From: PSRJ01 sp963825305
Lineage (GTDB): Bacteria; Acidobacteriota; Terriglobia; Bryobacterales; Bryobacteraceae
Reading direction: 5' to 3'
Assembly (NCBI GenBank): GCA_963825305.1
Contig: CAWGTA010000004.1
Span: forward strand, 248,001 to 312,000
DNA length: 64,000 bases
Shown here in pieces: positions 1-9,389 of the stretch. Numbering within the stretch: position 1 is the stretch's first letter; each line of letters begins with the position of its first letter. Below the pieces are notes generated by a model. That model had not been told where the DNA came from. It saw only the letters and a list, made by a program, of their open reading frames with translations, and searched no databases. Made by a program: the position numbers and the translations under genes.

Positions 1-2120
1 CGCCCACGACGCATCCAGAAAGAAGAACGTCCCGAGCGATGAAGCGATGAGGAACACCATGCCGCCCTCATCCTTGCGCGCGCGAACCGCTATGGCATAA
101 GCCAGCAGCGCCGCGCCGGCGGGGACCAGACGCGGAATCCAAGGACCGCTGTTGTCGATCGCGGGAAGATTGAAAAGCCACAGACGCACCACACCCAGGG
201 CGGCGATTGCATAGGCCTGGCGGCGGAAGTACTCGGGAAGGCCGCGCAGACCGAGTTCGAGAAGCAAGAGGGCCGATGCCATCCATGCGAGCCCGAGATA
301 CTCGCCCGGAGCCATGCGCCACACCAGAAAGACCAGCGCGAGGCTGGCAGCTAGGGAGCCGGCGAGTCCTACAGGCTTACCCTCTTCTTCGAGGAAACGG
401 TCCGGCGCTGACCACAGGGTGCACAGCACTGCCCGCATAGCTCACCGCAGCGGCTACGCCCAGCGGAAACTTCGTACACTTGGAAGAATGCGGCGGCGAC
501 CCCGAGGATTCCCAGAAGGTATCCCTGCACACGGAAATCGAACAGGCGGCGCCACCAGCCGACCGCGAACGCGCCGCAGGCCAGTAGCAGCCATGTCGCA
601 GTGCGGTATGGCTCGGGCGCCTCATAGCCCACCACCAGAGCCAACATTCCGGCCGCGAGGAAGCCATAGAAGGAATCCGCAGCGAAGAGCGCGCGGTTGG
701 CATAGAAGACCGCGGCATCCAGGCTGGCGACGGGAGCCCACGCAGCCGCGGGCAGTAAAGTCATGTCGCTGACCAGCAGACGGCCCACCTCAAGTCCAAA
801 GAGCGCAGTGCCCAACCATCGGAGGTAACGAGCACCCAGCCGGAGTCCGGCCAGATAGAACAATTCCGCTTCCACCACCAGCGCCGAGGCGACCCACTGG
901 CGGTCGAGCTTTTGAAACACGGCGGCCGCGGCAAGCCCCGCCGTCAGGGTCACAGCGCCCTGCCACTGGCGCCCGTGGGCCCGAGCCACGCCACTCGCGA
1001 GATAGGCCGCCGCTGACGCCGCCAGCAGGATCCAGAGCTTGTCCGGCGCATCGGCGTTCCACTTGACCAGCGACAAACCGAGAAAGCCGGCGGCATTGAG
1101 AGGCAGTAGCCAGGCTCCGGGATGCAGAATGTCGAAGATTTCAAACATCAGCCAATAGACGATGAAGATCGCCTGCGCCTCCCACAAAGGCGCACCGGCG
1201 CCGCCGCGCAACGCGGAAATCGCATACGTGAAGATCAGGCCGACCAGCACCAGCCGCGGCCAGGCAAAACGATGCGCCACATATATCAACGAAACCGCCA
1301 GGGGGATCAGGGCGAACAGTGGAATTCGCGTTACCTCGGTAATCGCCAGCGTTCCGAACGCCACGAAATACGCCAGGCCGGTGACGGTTTGAGAGCGGTA
1401 GCGTAGCGAATGAACAATCATGCCCGCAGCTACGCCTAGCAACAGAAGGAAACCGGTCACCGGGTTTGGAATCACCCGCGCGGCGTCCACCGCGTGCATG
1501 GCGAAGACGGTGATGTAGAGCGCGGCCCATCCCCCGCCCATCAGGCCGCGGGCGAAAACCCGGTACTTTTCGCGCCTCTCCAAAACTGCGCCCGCCACCA
1601 GCAGGGCCAGGCTGAACGTGATGCTGGTAACCACGCGGCCACGCGGCCCCACACGCGTGAAGGAGTATCCCAGCGCCAGCGCGATCCCGACTACCAGCAC
1701 AAAAACGCCCAGTTTGTTGAGCCAGTTTCCGCCCAGCATGGCTTCCCACTCGTCTGAGGAACGGGACGGCGCCGGAGCCGCGGCTGAAGCGAAAGAAGGA
1801 ATTGGTGTCAAAGAAGGGATAGGCGGCGCGGGAGGCCGCTCGACAAAAGGCGGCGGCCCCTGTGACGGCTCCACTGGCGGCGCCGAGCGCGGTTCTGCTT
1901 TAGGTGCATCCGCGACGGGCGCCGCCGGCCGCGGGGCAGGTGGTGGCTTCACTTCCTCACGTGGAAACATGCGATCGAGCCTAGTCAGTGCGAGGTCCTG
2001 TCCCGCCAGCAGCGCTGACAGCGTCCCGAGGCGCGACTCGATGGCGCCGAAGCGGCTCCGCAAATACACCCAGCGGACTAGTAACACTACGATCAAACAA
2101 AAAATCAGGAAGCTTTCCAT
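1..2120 (-). pseudogene. DUF2339 family polytopic membrane protein, frameshifted, runs off the window edge
   Basis: The start is ATG at 2120. Residues 1-18 form a membrane anchor, a Pro/Ala-rich cytoplasmic linker follows (about residues 55-125), and then a long series of hydrophobic helices beginning near GGNWLNKLGVFVLVVGIALA. This layout is typical of DUF2339 proteins, whose function is unknown. The reading frame is good down to about position 462 and then turns into non-membrane sequence that stops at 369. Removing one G from each of two GGG runs (plus-strand CCC at 459-461 and 432-434) restores a continuous hydrophobic frame (AGVAAAVSYAAVLCTLWS, then APDRFLEEEGKPVGL) that stays open to position 1. 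I therefore read this as one gene with two +1 frameshifts, either sequencing errors or real decay. It lies 27 bp downstream of the Aas-like gene on the same strand. Confidence 0.8.
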
Positions 2121-2147
2121 GGACGTGCTCCTTCTTCCGTTCGGAAG

Positions 2148-5100
2148 TTACGCAGTGACCGCTGCCAATTCCTGTGCGAGGCTCTTCAACGCGCGCAGGT
2201 CCAGCTTACCGGTGCCTAACAGAGGAAGTGACTGCACCTGGTAAAGATTCTCGCGCTTCGGAATCCACAGCCGCGGCAGGTCGGTCTCCGACAGTCGCTG
2301 CCACAGGTCCGAACCGTTCATCGAGTGTATGTACAGGGCCACCAGCCGCTCGCCGCGCTGATCGTCGGCGATTGCCGTTACCGCGCAGGGGACGTCGCCC
2401 AGAATGCCACCGACGGCTTCTTCGATGCGCAGGTGCGGCACCATCTCCCCGGCAATTTTGCTGAAACGGGAGAGGCGGTCGGTGATTTGAATGAATCCCT
2501 CGTCGTCGATCCGCGCGATGTCACCGGTGATGTACCATCCATCGTGGAACACCGCGGCGGTCCGCTCCGGCTCGCCCAGATAGCCGATCATACAGTTCGG
2601 CCCTTTCACCAGCAGCAGCCCTTCCTCGTGCGGTGGGAGTGGCGGAAGCTCTGCGGATCCACGATCCTGGCGGCGACACCGGGAAGCGGATGTCCGACTG
2701 TGCCGCGTTTGTTGCCCACTTGCGTAGCGCGATCCGCGTGAAAGTCGGGGGCGTTCACGGCCACCACCGGGGCCATCTCCGTGCGTGCCATATCCTTCCA
2801 GCAGCTCCACGCCAAACTTCTCGCTAAAGGCCGCGGCTACCGGTTCGCGCAGTTTCTCAGCACCGACAAGTGCGAACCGCAAGCTCGCGAAATCTTCCGC
2901 GGAGCATTTGCGCGTGTAGGTCGAGCAGAAGGTCGGCGTGGAGAGCAGCAGCGTAGCGCGATACTTGGCTACCAGATCGCCGATTGCCTTGGCGTCCGTG
3001 GGATTGGGATGGTACACCACACCGCAACCGGTGACCAGAGGAAACCAGATGGTGATCGTGTATCCGAAGGAGTGAAAGAATGGCAGAACCCCGGCGATAC
3101 AATCGTGCGCGCCGACGCGGAAGATCTGATCGATGGCTTCGATGTTCGAAAGCACATTATGGTGCGAGAGCATCACACCTTTGGGGACACCGGTGCTGCC
3201 GCTCGAAAAGATGACGGTTGCTAGGGAATCGGCGCGTGTGGGGCAGGCCTTACGGCCTGCCGCCGGGCTTCCGCAGCGTGCCGCGCAAAGCGCGGCGGCA
3301 GCCCGAAAGGGCTGCCCCACAAGGAGGCCCGCCGGCAAGAAGCGCGCGGCGAGCAGCGCACGGACGCGGCGAACTTCCTGCCCGAGCCAGTATGTCCTCC
3401 ACGTAAACCATCCCCTGCACCGGTTCCTGCTTGGCCTTGGCGAGAAATGTTTTCGACGTCACGATGGTGCGAATCGCGCACCGTTCGAGTGCCGATGCCA
3501 TGGCTTCGCGCCCGGCCGTGAAGTTCAGGTTCACCGGAACATGGCCCGCCAGCGTAATCCCCACGTTGACCAAGGCGCCGGCGACGGTGGGCGGCAACAA
3601 CACGCCGATCATCTCTTCATCGCGACGCGTTCGCGTCCAACTGGAAACCAGAACGCTGCCGGTGAGCATGCGCCCGTACGTCAATTCCATACCGCTGGAA
3701 TCGGCCATGGCAAAGCGATTCCAGTGGCGGCGCGCGTTGCGGATGACGCGCAAGTGAAGCAGGCCGGATGCGTTTTTGCGATGCGAAACCGCTGTGGCAG
3801 ACAGCTCCTGGATGGCCTGGCGCACCTCGTGCGCGGGTGAGTTCGAGGGCATCGGGCGGCCGAAGGAAACAGTCACGGGGTAAGGAATGCTCTTCGGGCC
3901 GCTTCCAGAAGAACCGCCCGCGCTCGAAACTGAAGATGCTGCCCCACAGGCGGTCCAGGTGCACCGGAATGATGGGGACGTCCAGGCCGTCCATGATCTT
4001 TTCCATGCCGCGGCGGAACGGGAGCAGGTTTCCGGTCCGGCTGATGGCGCCCTCGGCGAAAATGCACACCACGTGACCAGCCTCCAGTTCCTGTCGTGCG
4101 CGCGCGGATCGATTGCACGGCATCGCGCGGGTTGCCGGCCGCCCACCGGGATGGCCTTCATCTTGCGAAAGAACCAGTGGAGCGCCTTCATTTCGTAAAT
4201 CGGCTTCCACACCATGAACCGGATGAAGCGCTGCACACATCCGCCGATGATCAGCCCGTCAGCATATGACACGTGATTCGATACCAGAAGAGCCGGGCCG
4301 CGGAACGGCACATTTTCCTGCCCCACAATGCGTATGCGAAAGATGGTGTGCGTGAGCAGCCAGAGCGCAAAGCGGATCAGGAAATCGTCCACCACGGTCA
4401 GGATATAGGCCGTCGCCAGCAGGCTCACAAAACCCAGCGCGAGGATCAGGTGCGCGGGGCTGACGCGCAGCGCATCGCATGCATAGAAAACACCCGAAGC
4501 CAGCAACATCCCCAGGGTGTTGTAGATGTTGTTGGTGGCGATGATGCGGCCCTTCTCGCGGCTCTCGCTGCGCTGCTGGAGGTATGCGTTGAGCGGTACA
4601 AAGAACACACCCGCCGAAATTCCGACCAGGGCGAGCATCGCCACCGACGCTCCGTATGAGCTGCGTACCGCGTATAGAGCGATGCTGAAAACACCCATGA
4701 ACACGGAGCCTAGCGGCACTAACCCAATCTCTACTTTGTCGCCGGAGAGTCGGCCGGCCAGCATGCTGCCGGCGCCGACCCCAATGGAGAGGCAGGTCAT
4801 CAACAGGGCCACGCGCGTGTCGCCGGCGTGGAGCGTCTGGCTGCCAAACAGCACCAGGTCCATCTGCAGCAAGAGCGCCAGGAACCAGAAGTAGGAGATT
4901 CCCAGAACCGTCAGCCACATGGGACGGCTCTTCAGCAAGTGCCTGGTGCCGGAAACAATTTCAGCAAATGGATCCAGGCGCAGCGGTTCTCTCGCCCCCG
5001 CCGCGGGCACGCGCGTGATCTTCAGGCTCGCCAGGAAACCCACAGCTGCCACGGCCACCAACACGAGGCCGACCTTCCACGCTTCGCCCTTCCATGCCGA

Positions 5101-5605
5101 AAACAGGAACGGGTCCGACCGAGGTGCCGAGTACGATCGCCACCAGGGTGCTCATTTCGAGCAGGGCGTTGGCACGCGAGAGGTCCCGGTTGGGTACGAT
5201 TTCCGGAACGATGCTGTACTTGGCGGGGCTGAAAACCGTGGAGTGCACCGCCATCAGGAACAAGACCAGGAACATCCACGGTACGCTGTTCGTGAAGAAG
5301 GTGAATATGCCGATGGTCATCACCAGAATTTCGAAGGCCTTCACGCTAATCAGCACTGTCCGCTTGCTGATGGCATCGGCGAGGTGGCCGGAGTAACCGG
5401 CAAACAGCAGCGAGGGGAGCACGAAGATCGCGCCGGCAAGCGCCAGGTATTTTCCGCTTTGGTCTGCGCTGCCGATGATATGGACGGCGCGCAACGAGAC
5501 GATGATGCGATACGCGTTATCGTTGAACGCGCCCAGGAATTGCGTCCACAGGAACGCCTGGAAGCCGCCGTTCTTTAGTAGGTCTTTGAATCCGCTGTGA
5601 GCCAT
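2148..5605 (-). pseudogene. Aas-like fusion: MFS + PlsC acyltransferase + AMP-dependent acyl ligase, multiply frameshifted
   Basis: The intended start is ATG at 5605 (MAHSGFKDLL); upstream codons in that frame look non-coding. The order is an MFS domain (LGAFNDNAYR onward), a PlsC acyltransferase with a block-I NHVSYADG motif, FAEGAISRTG and PIIPVHL, then an acyl-CoA/ACP synthetase domain with SSGSTGVPKG, a GYGxTE-like motif and YITGDIARID. This matches the three-module 2-acylglycerophosphoethanolamine acyltransferase/acyl-ACP synthetase family of lysophospholipid repair and fatty-acid recycling. The frame is broken near 5111-5113, 4135-4141, 4097-4110, 3896-3898, 3381-3383, 2784-2790 and about 2650. 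Most are repaired by deleting one base from a short G/C run. For example, at 5111 the repaired frame reads FLFSAWKGEAWKVG. A REP-like hairpin cluster at 3238-3320 lies in frame inside the ligase part. It is either a pseudogene or an intact gene with base errors. Confidence 0.82.
3238..3320. repeat. REP-like triple-hairpin element inserted in the acyl-ligase coding region
   Basis: The element is bounded by inverted GTGGGGCAG (3238-3246) and CTGCCCCAC (3312-3320). Inside are three hairpins: GGCAGGCC-TTAC-GGCCTGCC (3242-3261), CCGCGC-AAA-GCGCGG (3281-3295) and GGCAGCCC-GAAA-GGGCTGCC (3297-3316). On the minus strand it stays open in the ligase frame, adding a Gly/Ala/Arg/Pro-rich stretch just before DSLATVIFSSG. 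Related GGCAG/CTGCC hairpins occur at 7666-7684 and 54669-54735, which supports a dispersed family. Confidence 0.75.
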
Positions 5606-5715
5606 ACCATTCCAAAGGCATGAAAGATGCCGATGGCCTGTCTTGCGGAACCTCCAAAGGTTCAACAGTTTGGGTGCCGGTCACCCGCAAGTCTTCTCAC
5701 CAGAGTATACGTTTT

Positions 5716-5734
5716 TTGTATGGCCGGCATACAA
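5716..5734. promoter_or_regulatory. Inverted repeat, possible operator before the sigma-54 activator gene
   Basis: The sequence is TTGTATG-GCCGG-CATACAA, with perfect 7-bp arms and a 5-bp spacer, ending 3 bp before the first possible ATG (5738) of the downstream AAA activator. It sits in the 132-bp gap between the divergent Aas-like gene and the activator. Its place suggests an operator or autoregulatory site. No protein can be assigned to it from sequence. Confidence 0.45.
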
Positions 5735-5737
5735 TAA

Positions 5738-7303
5738 ATGGTTGATATGGCATTCCTATCATCCAGCCAACGGCCGATGCTCCAAGCGGTTTCGCGACTG
5801 GCTTACTGCAACCCGTTTCTGCCGGAGCAGGTGGAACTCGAGCGTGCCGTGCTGGGCGAGGACTTCATAGAGGGTGAGCCGGTCTGGAGCCAGCAGGTAC
5901 AGAAACCGGACCAACCGCGCGCCAACTTGCTGCGCATCGCCGAACGCCTGGAGCCGCTGGTGGAGCGACTGCAGATGCGCCTGAGTGAAGGCGCCGCAGC
6001 GCGCGACGCGGAACTGGTGCTTTACGAAGACGCGGTTCTGTATCTGTTCTTTCAGCGCTATCATCTCGATTTCTTTCAAGCGACTTTTGGACCTGGCGCT
6101 GAAAAGAGCGATGCCGCGCGCTGGCATTTCTATACCCGGTTTCTCGCTGACTGGCGTCATTTCTTCCTGATCGACGGCGTGCACCTTCCGACAGGGCACG
6201 ATCCGCGCCACACCTTCGCCTGTTTCCGGCAGATCCAGCGCGCCTTCGAGTATGTGTTTCGCGACATCATCGGCAGTTCGCTGCCGGCAGCGCGGCTGCG
6301 CGCGTCCATCTGGCAATCCATCTTCACCCATGATATGCGCCGCTACCGTCGAACGCTGTATGCCCGCATGGGCGAATTCGCCACCCTGATTACGGGACCT
6401 TCCGGAACGGGCAAGGAACTGGTCGCCCAGGCGATCGCGCTGTCACGCTACGTGCCTTTTGACGACCAGCGGCGGACGTTCGCTGACGAAGGCGCGGGGT
6501 CGTTCTTCCCCATCAACATCTCGGCGCTCTCACCCACTCTGGTGGAATCGGAACTGTTCGGCCACCGGCGCGGCGCGTTTACAGGCGCGGTGGCCGATCG
6601 CAAGGGATTTCTGGAGACCTGTCCCGAACTGGGCTCGGTGTTTCTGGACGAGCTGGGCGATCTGGACCCGGCCATCCAGGTCAAATTGCTGAGGGTGATC
6701 GAAACCCGAACATTTCATCCCGTGGGTGAGACGGCGGCACGCCAGTTCCGCGGCAAGCTGATCACCGCGACTAATCGCGATTTCGCAAGCCTCATGAACA
6801 AGGGGCAGTTCCGCGAGGACCTGTATTACCGGCTATGCTCGGACCAAGTGGTGACTCCTTCGCTGGCGGAGCAACTGGCGGATTCGCCGGGAGTCTTGCG
6901 CGAGTTGGTGTTCTACATGTCGCGGCGCGTAGCCGGGCCCGAGGCGGAAGAGCTGGCCCGGGAAGTGGGTGCGTGGATCGATGGCAACCTGGGATCGGAA
7001 TATGAATGGCCCGGCAATTACCGTGAACTGGAGCAGTGCGTCAAGAACGTTTTGATCCGGCGGAATTACCGGCCATCGCAAACGCGCGGCGGCAACCCGG
7101 TGGAAGAATTCGCCCTGGAAGCCCGCGAGGGACGGCTCTCCGCGGACAAGTTGCTGTCGCGGTATGTCACGCTCATCTACAGCCGGACCGGCAACTATGA
7201 AGAGACCGCGCGCCGGCTCGGCTTGGACCGCCGGACGGTGAAGGCCAAGGTGGATGCCGCCTGGCTCGAAAAGTTACCGCGGCCGGCTGTGCCAGAGCTC
7301 TGA
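5738..7303 (+). CDS. Sigma-54-interacting AAA+ transcriptional regulator with Fis-type C-terminus
   Basis: The protein is 521 aa. Residues 1-200 form an N-terminal region that I do not recognise as a receiver, PAS or GAF domain. The AAA+ domain has Walker A GPSGTGKE, the sigma-54 contact loop GAFTGA (in ESELFGHRRGAFTGAV), Walker B VFLDELGDLD and the sensor region ATNRDF. The C-terminus (NYEETARRLGLDRRTVKAKV) is a Fis-type helix-turn-helix. It should act as an ATP-dependent activator of RNA polymerase with sigma-54. ATG codons at 5738 and 5747 are both possible; neither has a strong Shine-Dalgarno. What it senses and its target promoters are unknown, and I saw no convincing -24/-12 element nearby. 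Confidence 0.9.
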   Translation: MVDMAFLSSSQRPMLQAVSRLAYCNPFLPEQVELERAVLGEDFIEGEPVWSQQVQKPDQPRANLLRIAERLEPLVERLQMRLSEGAAARDAELVLYEDAVLYLFFQRYHLDFFQATFGPGAEKSDAARWHFYTRFLADWRHFFLIDGVHLPTGHDPRHTFACFRQIQRAFEYVFRDIIGSSLPAARLRASIWQSIFTHDMRRYRRTLYARMGEFATLITGPSGTGKELVAQAIALSRYVPFDDQRRTFADEGAGSFFPINISALSPTLVESELFGHRRGAFTGAVADRKGFLETCPELGSVFLDELGDLDPAIQVKLLRVIETRTFHPVGETAARQFRGKLITATNRDFASLMNKGQFREDLYYRLCSDQVVTPSLAEQLADSPGVLRELVFYMSRRVAGPEAEELAREVGAWIDGNLGSEYEWPGNYRELEQCVKNVLIRRNYRPSQTRGGNPVEEFALEAREGRLSADKLLSRYVTLIYSRTGNYEETARRLGLDRRTVKAKVDAAWLEKLPRPAVPEL

Positions 7304-7363
7304 ATCGTAGATTACCTTACCTCGGCACGGGACGTGCACAGACTATAGCGAGGAGCAATCTAT

Positions 7364-7660
7364 ATGACTAAGCGCTTCCTGAGTTCGCTGTTGTTGAGCG
7401 CCGCACTCCTGACGCCTGTAATCATCAGAGCGGAGGAGACAAACATCACCATCAAGCGATACTACGATCGCGAACGCAAGGACTACCATGAATGGAATCG
7501 CGACGAGGACCAAGCCTATCGGCAGTATCTGCAGGAGAACCAACGACAATACCGCGACTTCAACAGGCTGAACCGCAATGATCGGGATCGATATTGGACT
7601 TGGCGGCATAACCACGAAAATGCCGACCGGCAAGACCACGAACAACGAGATCGCAAATAG
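7364..7660 (+). CDS. Small secreted Arg/Asp/Tyr-rich protein of unknown function
   Basis: The protein is 98 aa. A good ribosome binding site (GAGGAG, about 8 nt upstream) supports the ATG at 7364. Residues 1-23 are a signal peptide (hydrophobic core SSLLLSAALLTPVII, cleavage probably after IRA). The mature part is strongly hydrophilic and charged, with recurring Tyr/Trp and Arg-Asp pairs (for example NRLNRNDRDRYWTWRHNH). This pattern resembles short periplasmic proteins seen in acidobacteria, but I cannot assign a family. It stands alone, downstream of the sigma-54 activator on the same strand, and is followed by a hairpin at 7666. Confidence 0.75.
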   Translation: MTKRFLSSLLLSAALLTPVIIRAEETNITIKRYYDRERKDYHEWNRDEDQAYRQYLQENQRQYRDFNRLNRNDRDRYWTWRHNHENADRQDHEQRDRK

Positions 7661-7665
7661 GATGG

Positions 7666-7684
7666 GGCAGGGCTATTCCCTGCC
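7666..7684. terminator. GC hairpin after the small secreted protein gene (terminator or REP-like)
   Basis: GGCAGGG-CTATT-CCCTGCC starts 6 bp past the stop at 7660. It has no run of T, so classic intrinsic termination is doubtful. The stem resembles the GGCAGG/CCTGCC hairpins at 3242 and 54717. No gene is seen between here and 7757. Confidence 0.5.
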
Positions 7685-7757
7685 TCGTCACTCCACGGCA
7701 AACGCATTATTTATTGCTTAGTCGTTCGGTCCATTACTAGCGCTACTGCGGGCGCTG

Positions 7758-8654
7758 CTACGGCTCCAACGCTTTGATGCCGGCCTCAAGCCGCGCAATC
7801 TCGGTAAACGCACACCAATCCTGCTGGCTGAATCCGTGGGCTTGGGCGGCAAGGCACTTGTCGCGAATGACGCTGCCAAATGGAAGAGGTACGTGAACTT
7901 CGCCGGCCGCTTCCAAGATGAGTCTGACGTCCTTTAGTCCAGCATCAAGCGTAAAGCCCGGCTGTTCGTACTTTCGATCCGCGATCCGGTCAACATATTC
8001 TTCCATCGGTGGAAGAAAACCTTTCACCATGGCAGCCGTCGGAGCAAGAACGCCGCGCTTCGCCGCAAATGCGAACGCCTGCCCCATGATTTCCAGTAAG
8101 CTTGCAGCGAAAAAGTTTCCGACCAGCTTCATGCTTGCCGCTGCGGCAGGATCCTCACCTAGCAGTACGATCTGCTGCGTATATCTCTCCAACACCGGCC
8201 GGGCGCGCTCGACGATTTCCGGTGCGCCAGCCACGAATGTGTAGAGCCGCCCCGCCGCAGCCGCGTTGGGCCGGCCGGCAACGGGAGCCGCCAGGTAGTG
8301 GCTGCCAAGTTCATTGTGTAGTTGTGCGATTCGGACGCTGGCGCGGGGCGATATGGTACTGGTACCGATATGAATAGCGCCCCGACGGATTGCTGCGAGA
8401 ATGCCAACGTCACCTAAGAGCGTGTCGAACACGGAATTGTCATCCATCAGCGACGTAATGACAACGTCCGCTTTCATCGCGGCTTCTCGGGCCGTCCGTG
8501 CGGCCTCTGCACCAGCGGCCGCGAACGGTTCCATCTTTTCTGCTGTGCGATTGTAGACCACGAATCGACAACCGGAGGCCTGCACATTGCGGGCGATGCC
8601 CGCACCTATACGACCAAGACCGATACATGCAATAGTCAGATCTTTTAAGCTCAT
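7758..8654 (-). CDS. NAD(P)-dependent oxidoreductase, beta-hydroxyacid dehydrogenase family
   Basis: The protein is 298 aa from ATG 8654; an upstream in-frame ATG at 8669 is less likely. The N-terminal Rossmann motif CIGLGRIGAGIARN is clear and is followed by the DVVITSLMDDNSV segment usual in 3-hydroxyisobutyrate/6-phosphogluconate dehydrogenase relatives. The C-terminal helical domain carries KLVGNFFAAS, with the Lys expected for catalysis. The substrate is unknown. The gene is divergent from a TetR regulator across a 109-bp region holding two operators, so it is probably the regulator's target. Confidence 0.88.
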   Translation of the reverse strand: MSLKDLTIACIGLGRIGAGIARNVQASGCRFVVYNRTAEKMEPFAAAGAEAARTAREAAMKADVVITSLMDDNSVFDTLLGDVGILAAIRRGAIHIGTSTISPRASVRIAQLHNELGSHYLAAPVAGRPNAAAAGRLYTFVAGAPEIVERARPVLERYTQQIVLLGEDPAAAASMKLVGNFFAASLLEIMGQAFAFAAKRGVLAPTAAMVKGFLPPMEEYVDRIADRKYEQPGFTLDAGLKDVRLILEAAGEVHVPLPFGSVIRDKCLAAQAHGFSQQDWCAFTEIARLEAGIKALEP

Positions 8655-8695
8655 GGCTTCACTCTCCAATGCTACGGGCCAATCAACGGGCGTTC

Positions 8696-8741
8696 CTTAA
8701 CGTTGTTAAGCTAGCTGGAAGGTTACCTTAACGGTGTTAAA
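8696..8741. promoter_or_regulatory. Two TetR-type operators in the divergent oxidoreductase/tetR promoter
   Basis: Site 1 is CTTAAC-GTT-GTTAAG (8696-8710), a perfect 6-bp dyad. Site 2 is CTTAAC-GGT-GTTAAA (8727-8741), with one mismatch in the last base. They repeat at a 31-bp offset, about three helical turns, so two repressor dimers could sit on the same face. They lie between the oxidoreductase start (8654) and the regulator start (8764). Confidence 0.8.
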
Positions 8742-8763
8742 CTGTCAAGGGGAAATTCTTTGG

Positions 8764-9384
8764 ATGGCTCTTGATCGTGAAAAGGTGGTGCGCGCCGCGC
8801 TGCGTCTCCTCGATAAGGTGGGACTCGAGGGGCTGACGTTACGCAGACTTGCCGGTGACCTACGCGTCCAAGCCCCGGCGCTCTATTGGCATTTCAGGAA
8901 TAAACAGGAACTGCTGGATGAAATGGCCACGCGCGTGTTGGTCGACGCTATCGGAAACATGCTGCCAGGGAAGCACGGGGATTGGGCCGACTGGGCTATG
9001 TACTTCGGTAAAGAAATGCGCCGCATGCTACTGCGTCATCGGGACGGAGCTAAAATGTTTAGCGGTACGTACCTCACAGACAACACAGCTTTCGAGCCGA
9101 TGGAGATTGCCTTGCGTAGGTTCGTTGACGCGGGATTTTCTGTAGAGGACGCAATGTGCGCCTTCAAAACGATCTACTGCTACACGGTCGGATTCACCAT
9201 TGAAGAACAAGCCGTGTGTCCGAAGCCGGGCAAACGCGATCCGAGATACGATCTGACCAAGCGCGCGCAGCGGATCGACCCAAAGCGGTTTCCCCTCGCG
9301 CTGGTCGCGGGCGAGGAGATGTACAATTTTGACGAGCGGTTCGACAGAGGCCTTCAGGTCATCATTCGAGGCCTGACTCCGTAA
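8764..9384 (+). CDS. TetR family repressor (TetR C-terminal type)
   Basis: The protein is 206 aa from ATG 8764 (MALDREKVVRAALRLLDKVG). An earlier in-frame start at 8734 would overlap operator site 2 and is unlikely. The N-terminal helix-turn-helix reads LTLRRLAGDLRVQAPALYWH, with the F/YWH signature of TetR proteins followed by FRNKQELLDEMA. The C-terminal part resembles the tetracycline-repressor type ligand domain; the ligand is unknown. The two dyads upstream suggest it represses itself and the divergent oxidoreductase. Confidence 0.9.
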   Translation: MALDREKVVRAALRLLDKVGLEGLTLRRLAGDLRVQAPALYWHFRNKQELLDEMATRVLVDAIGNMLPGKHGDWADWAMYFGKEMRRMLLRHRDGAKMFSGTYLTDNTAFEPMEIALRRFVDAGFSVEDAMCAFKTIYCYTVGFTIEEQAVCPKPGKRDPRYDLTKRAQRIDPKRFPLALVAGEEMYNFDERFDRGLQVIIRGLTP

Positions 9385-9389
9385 GCAAT

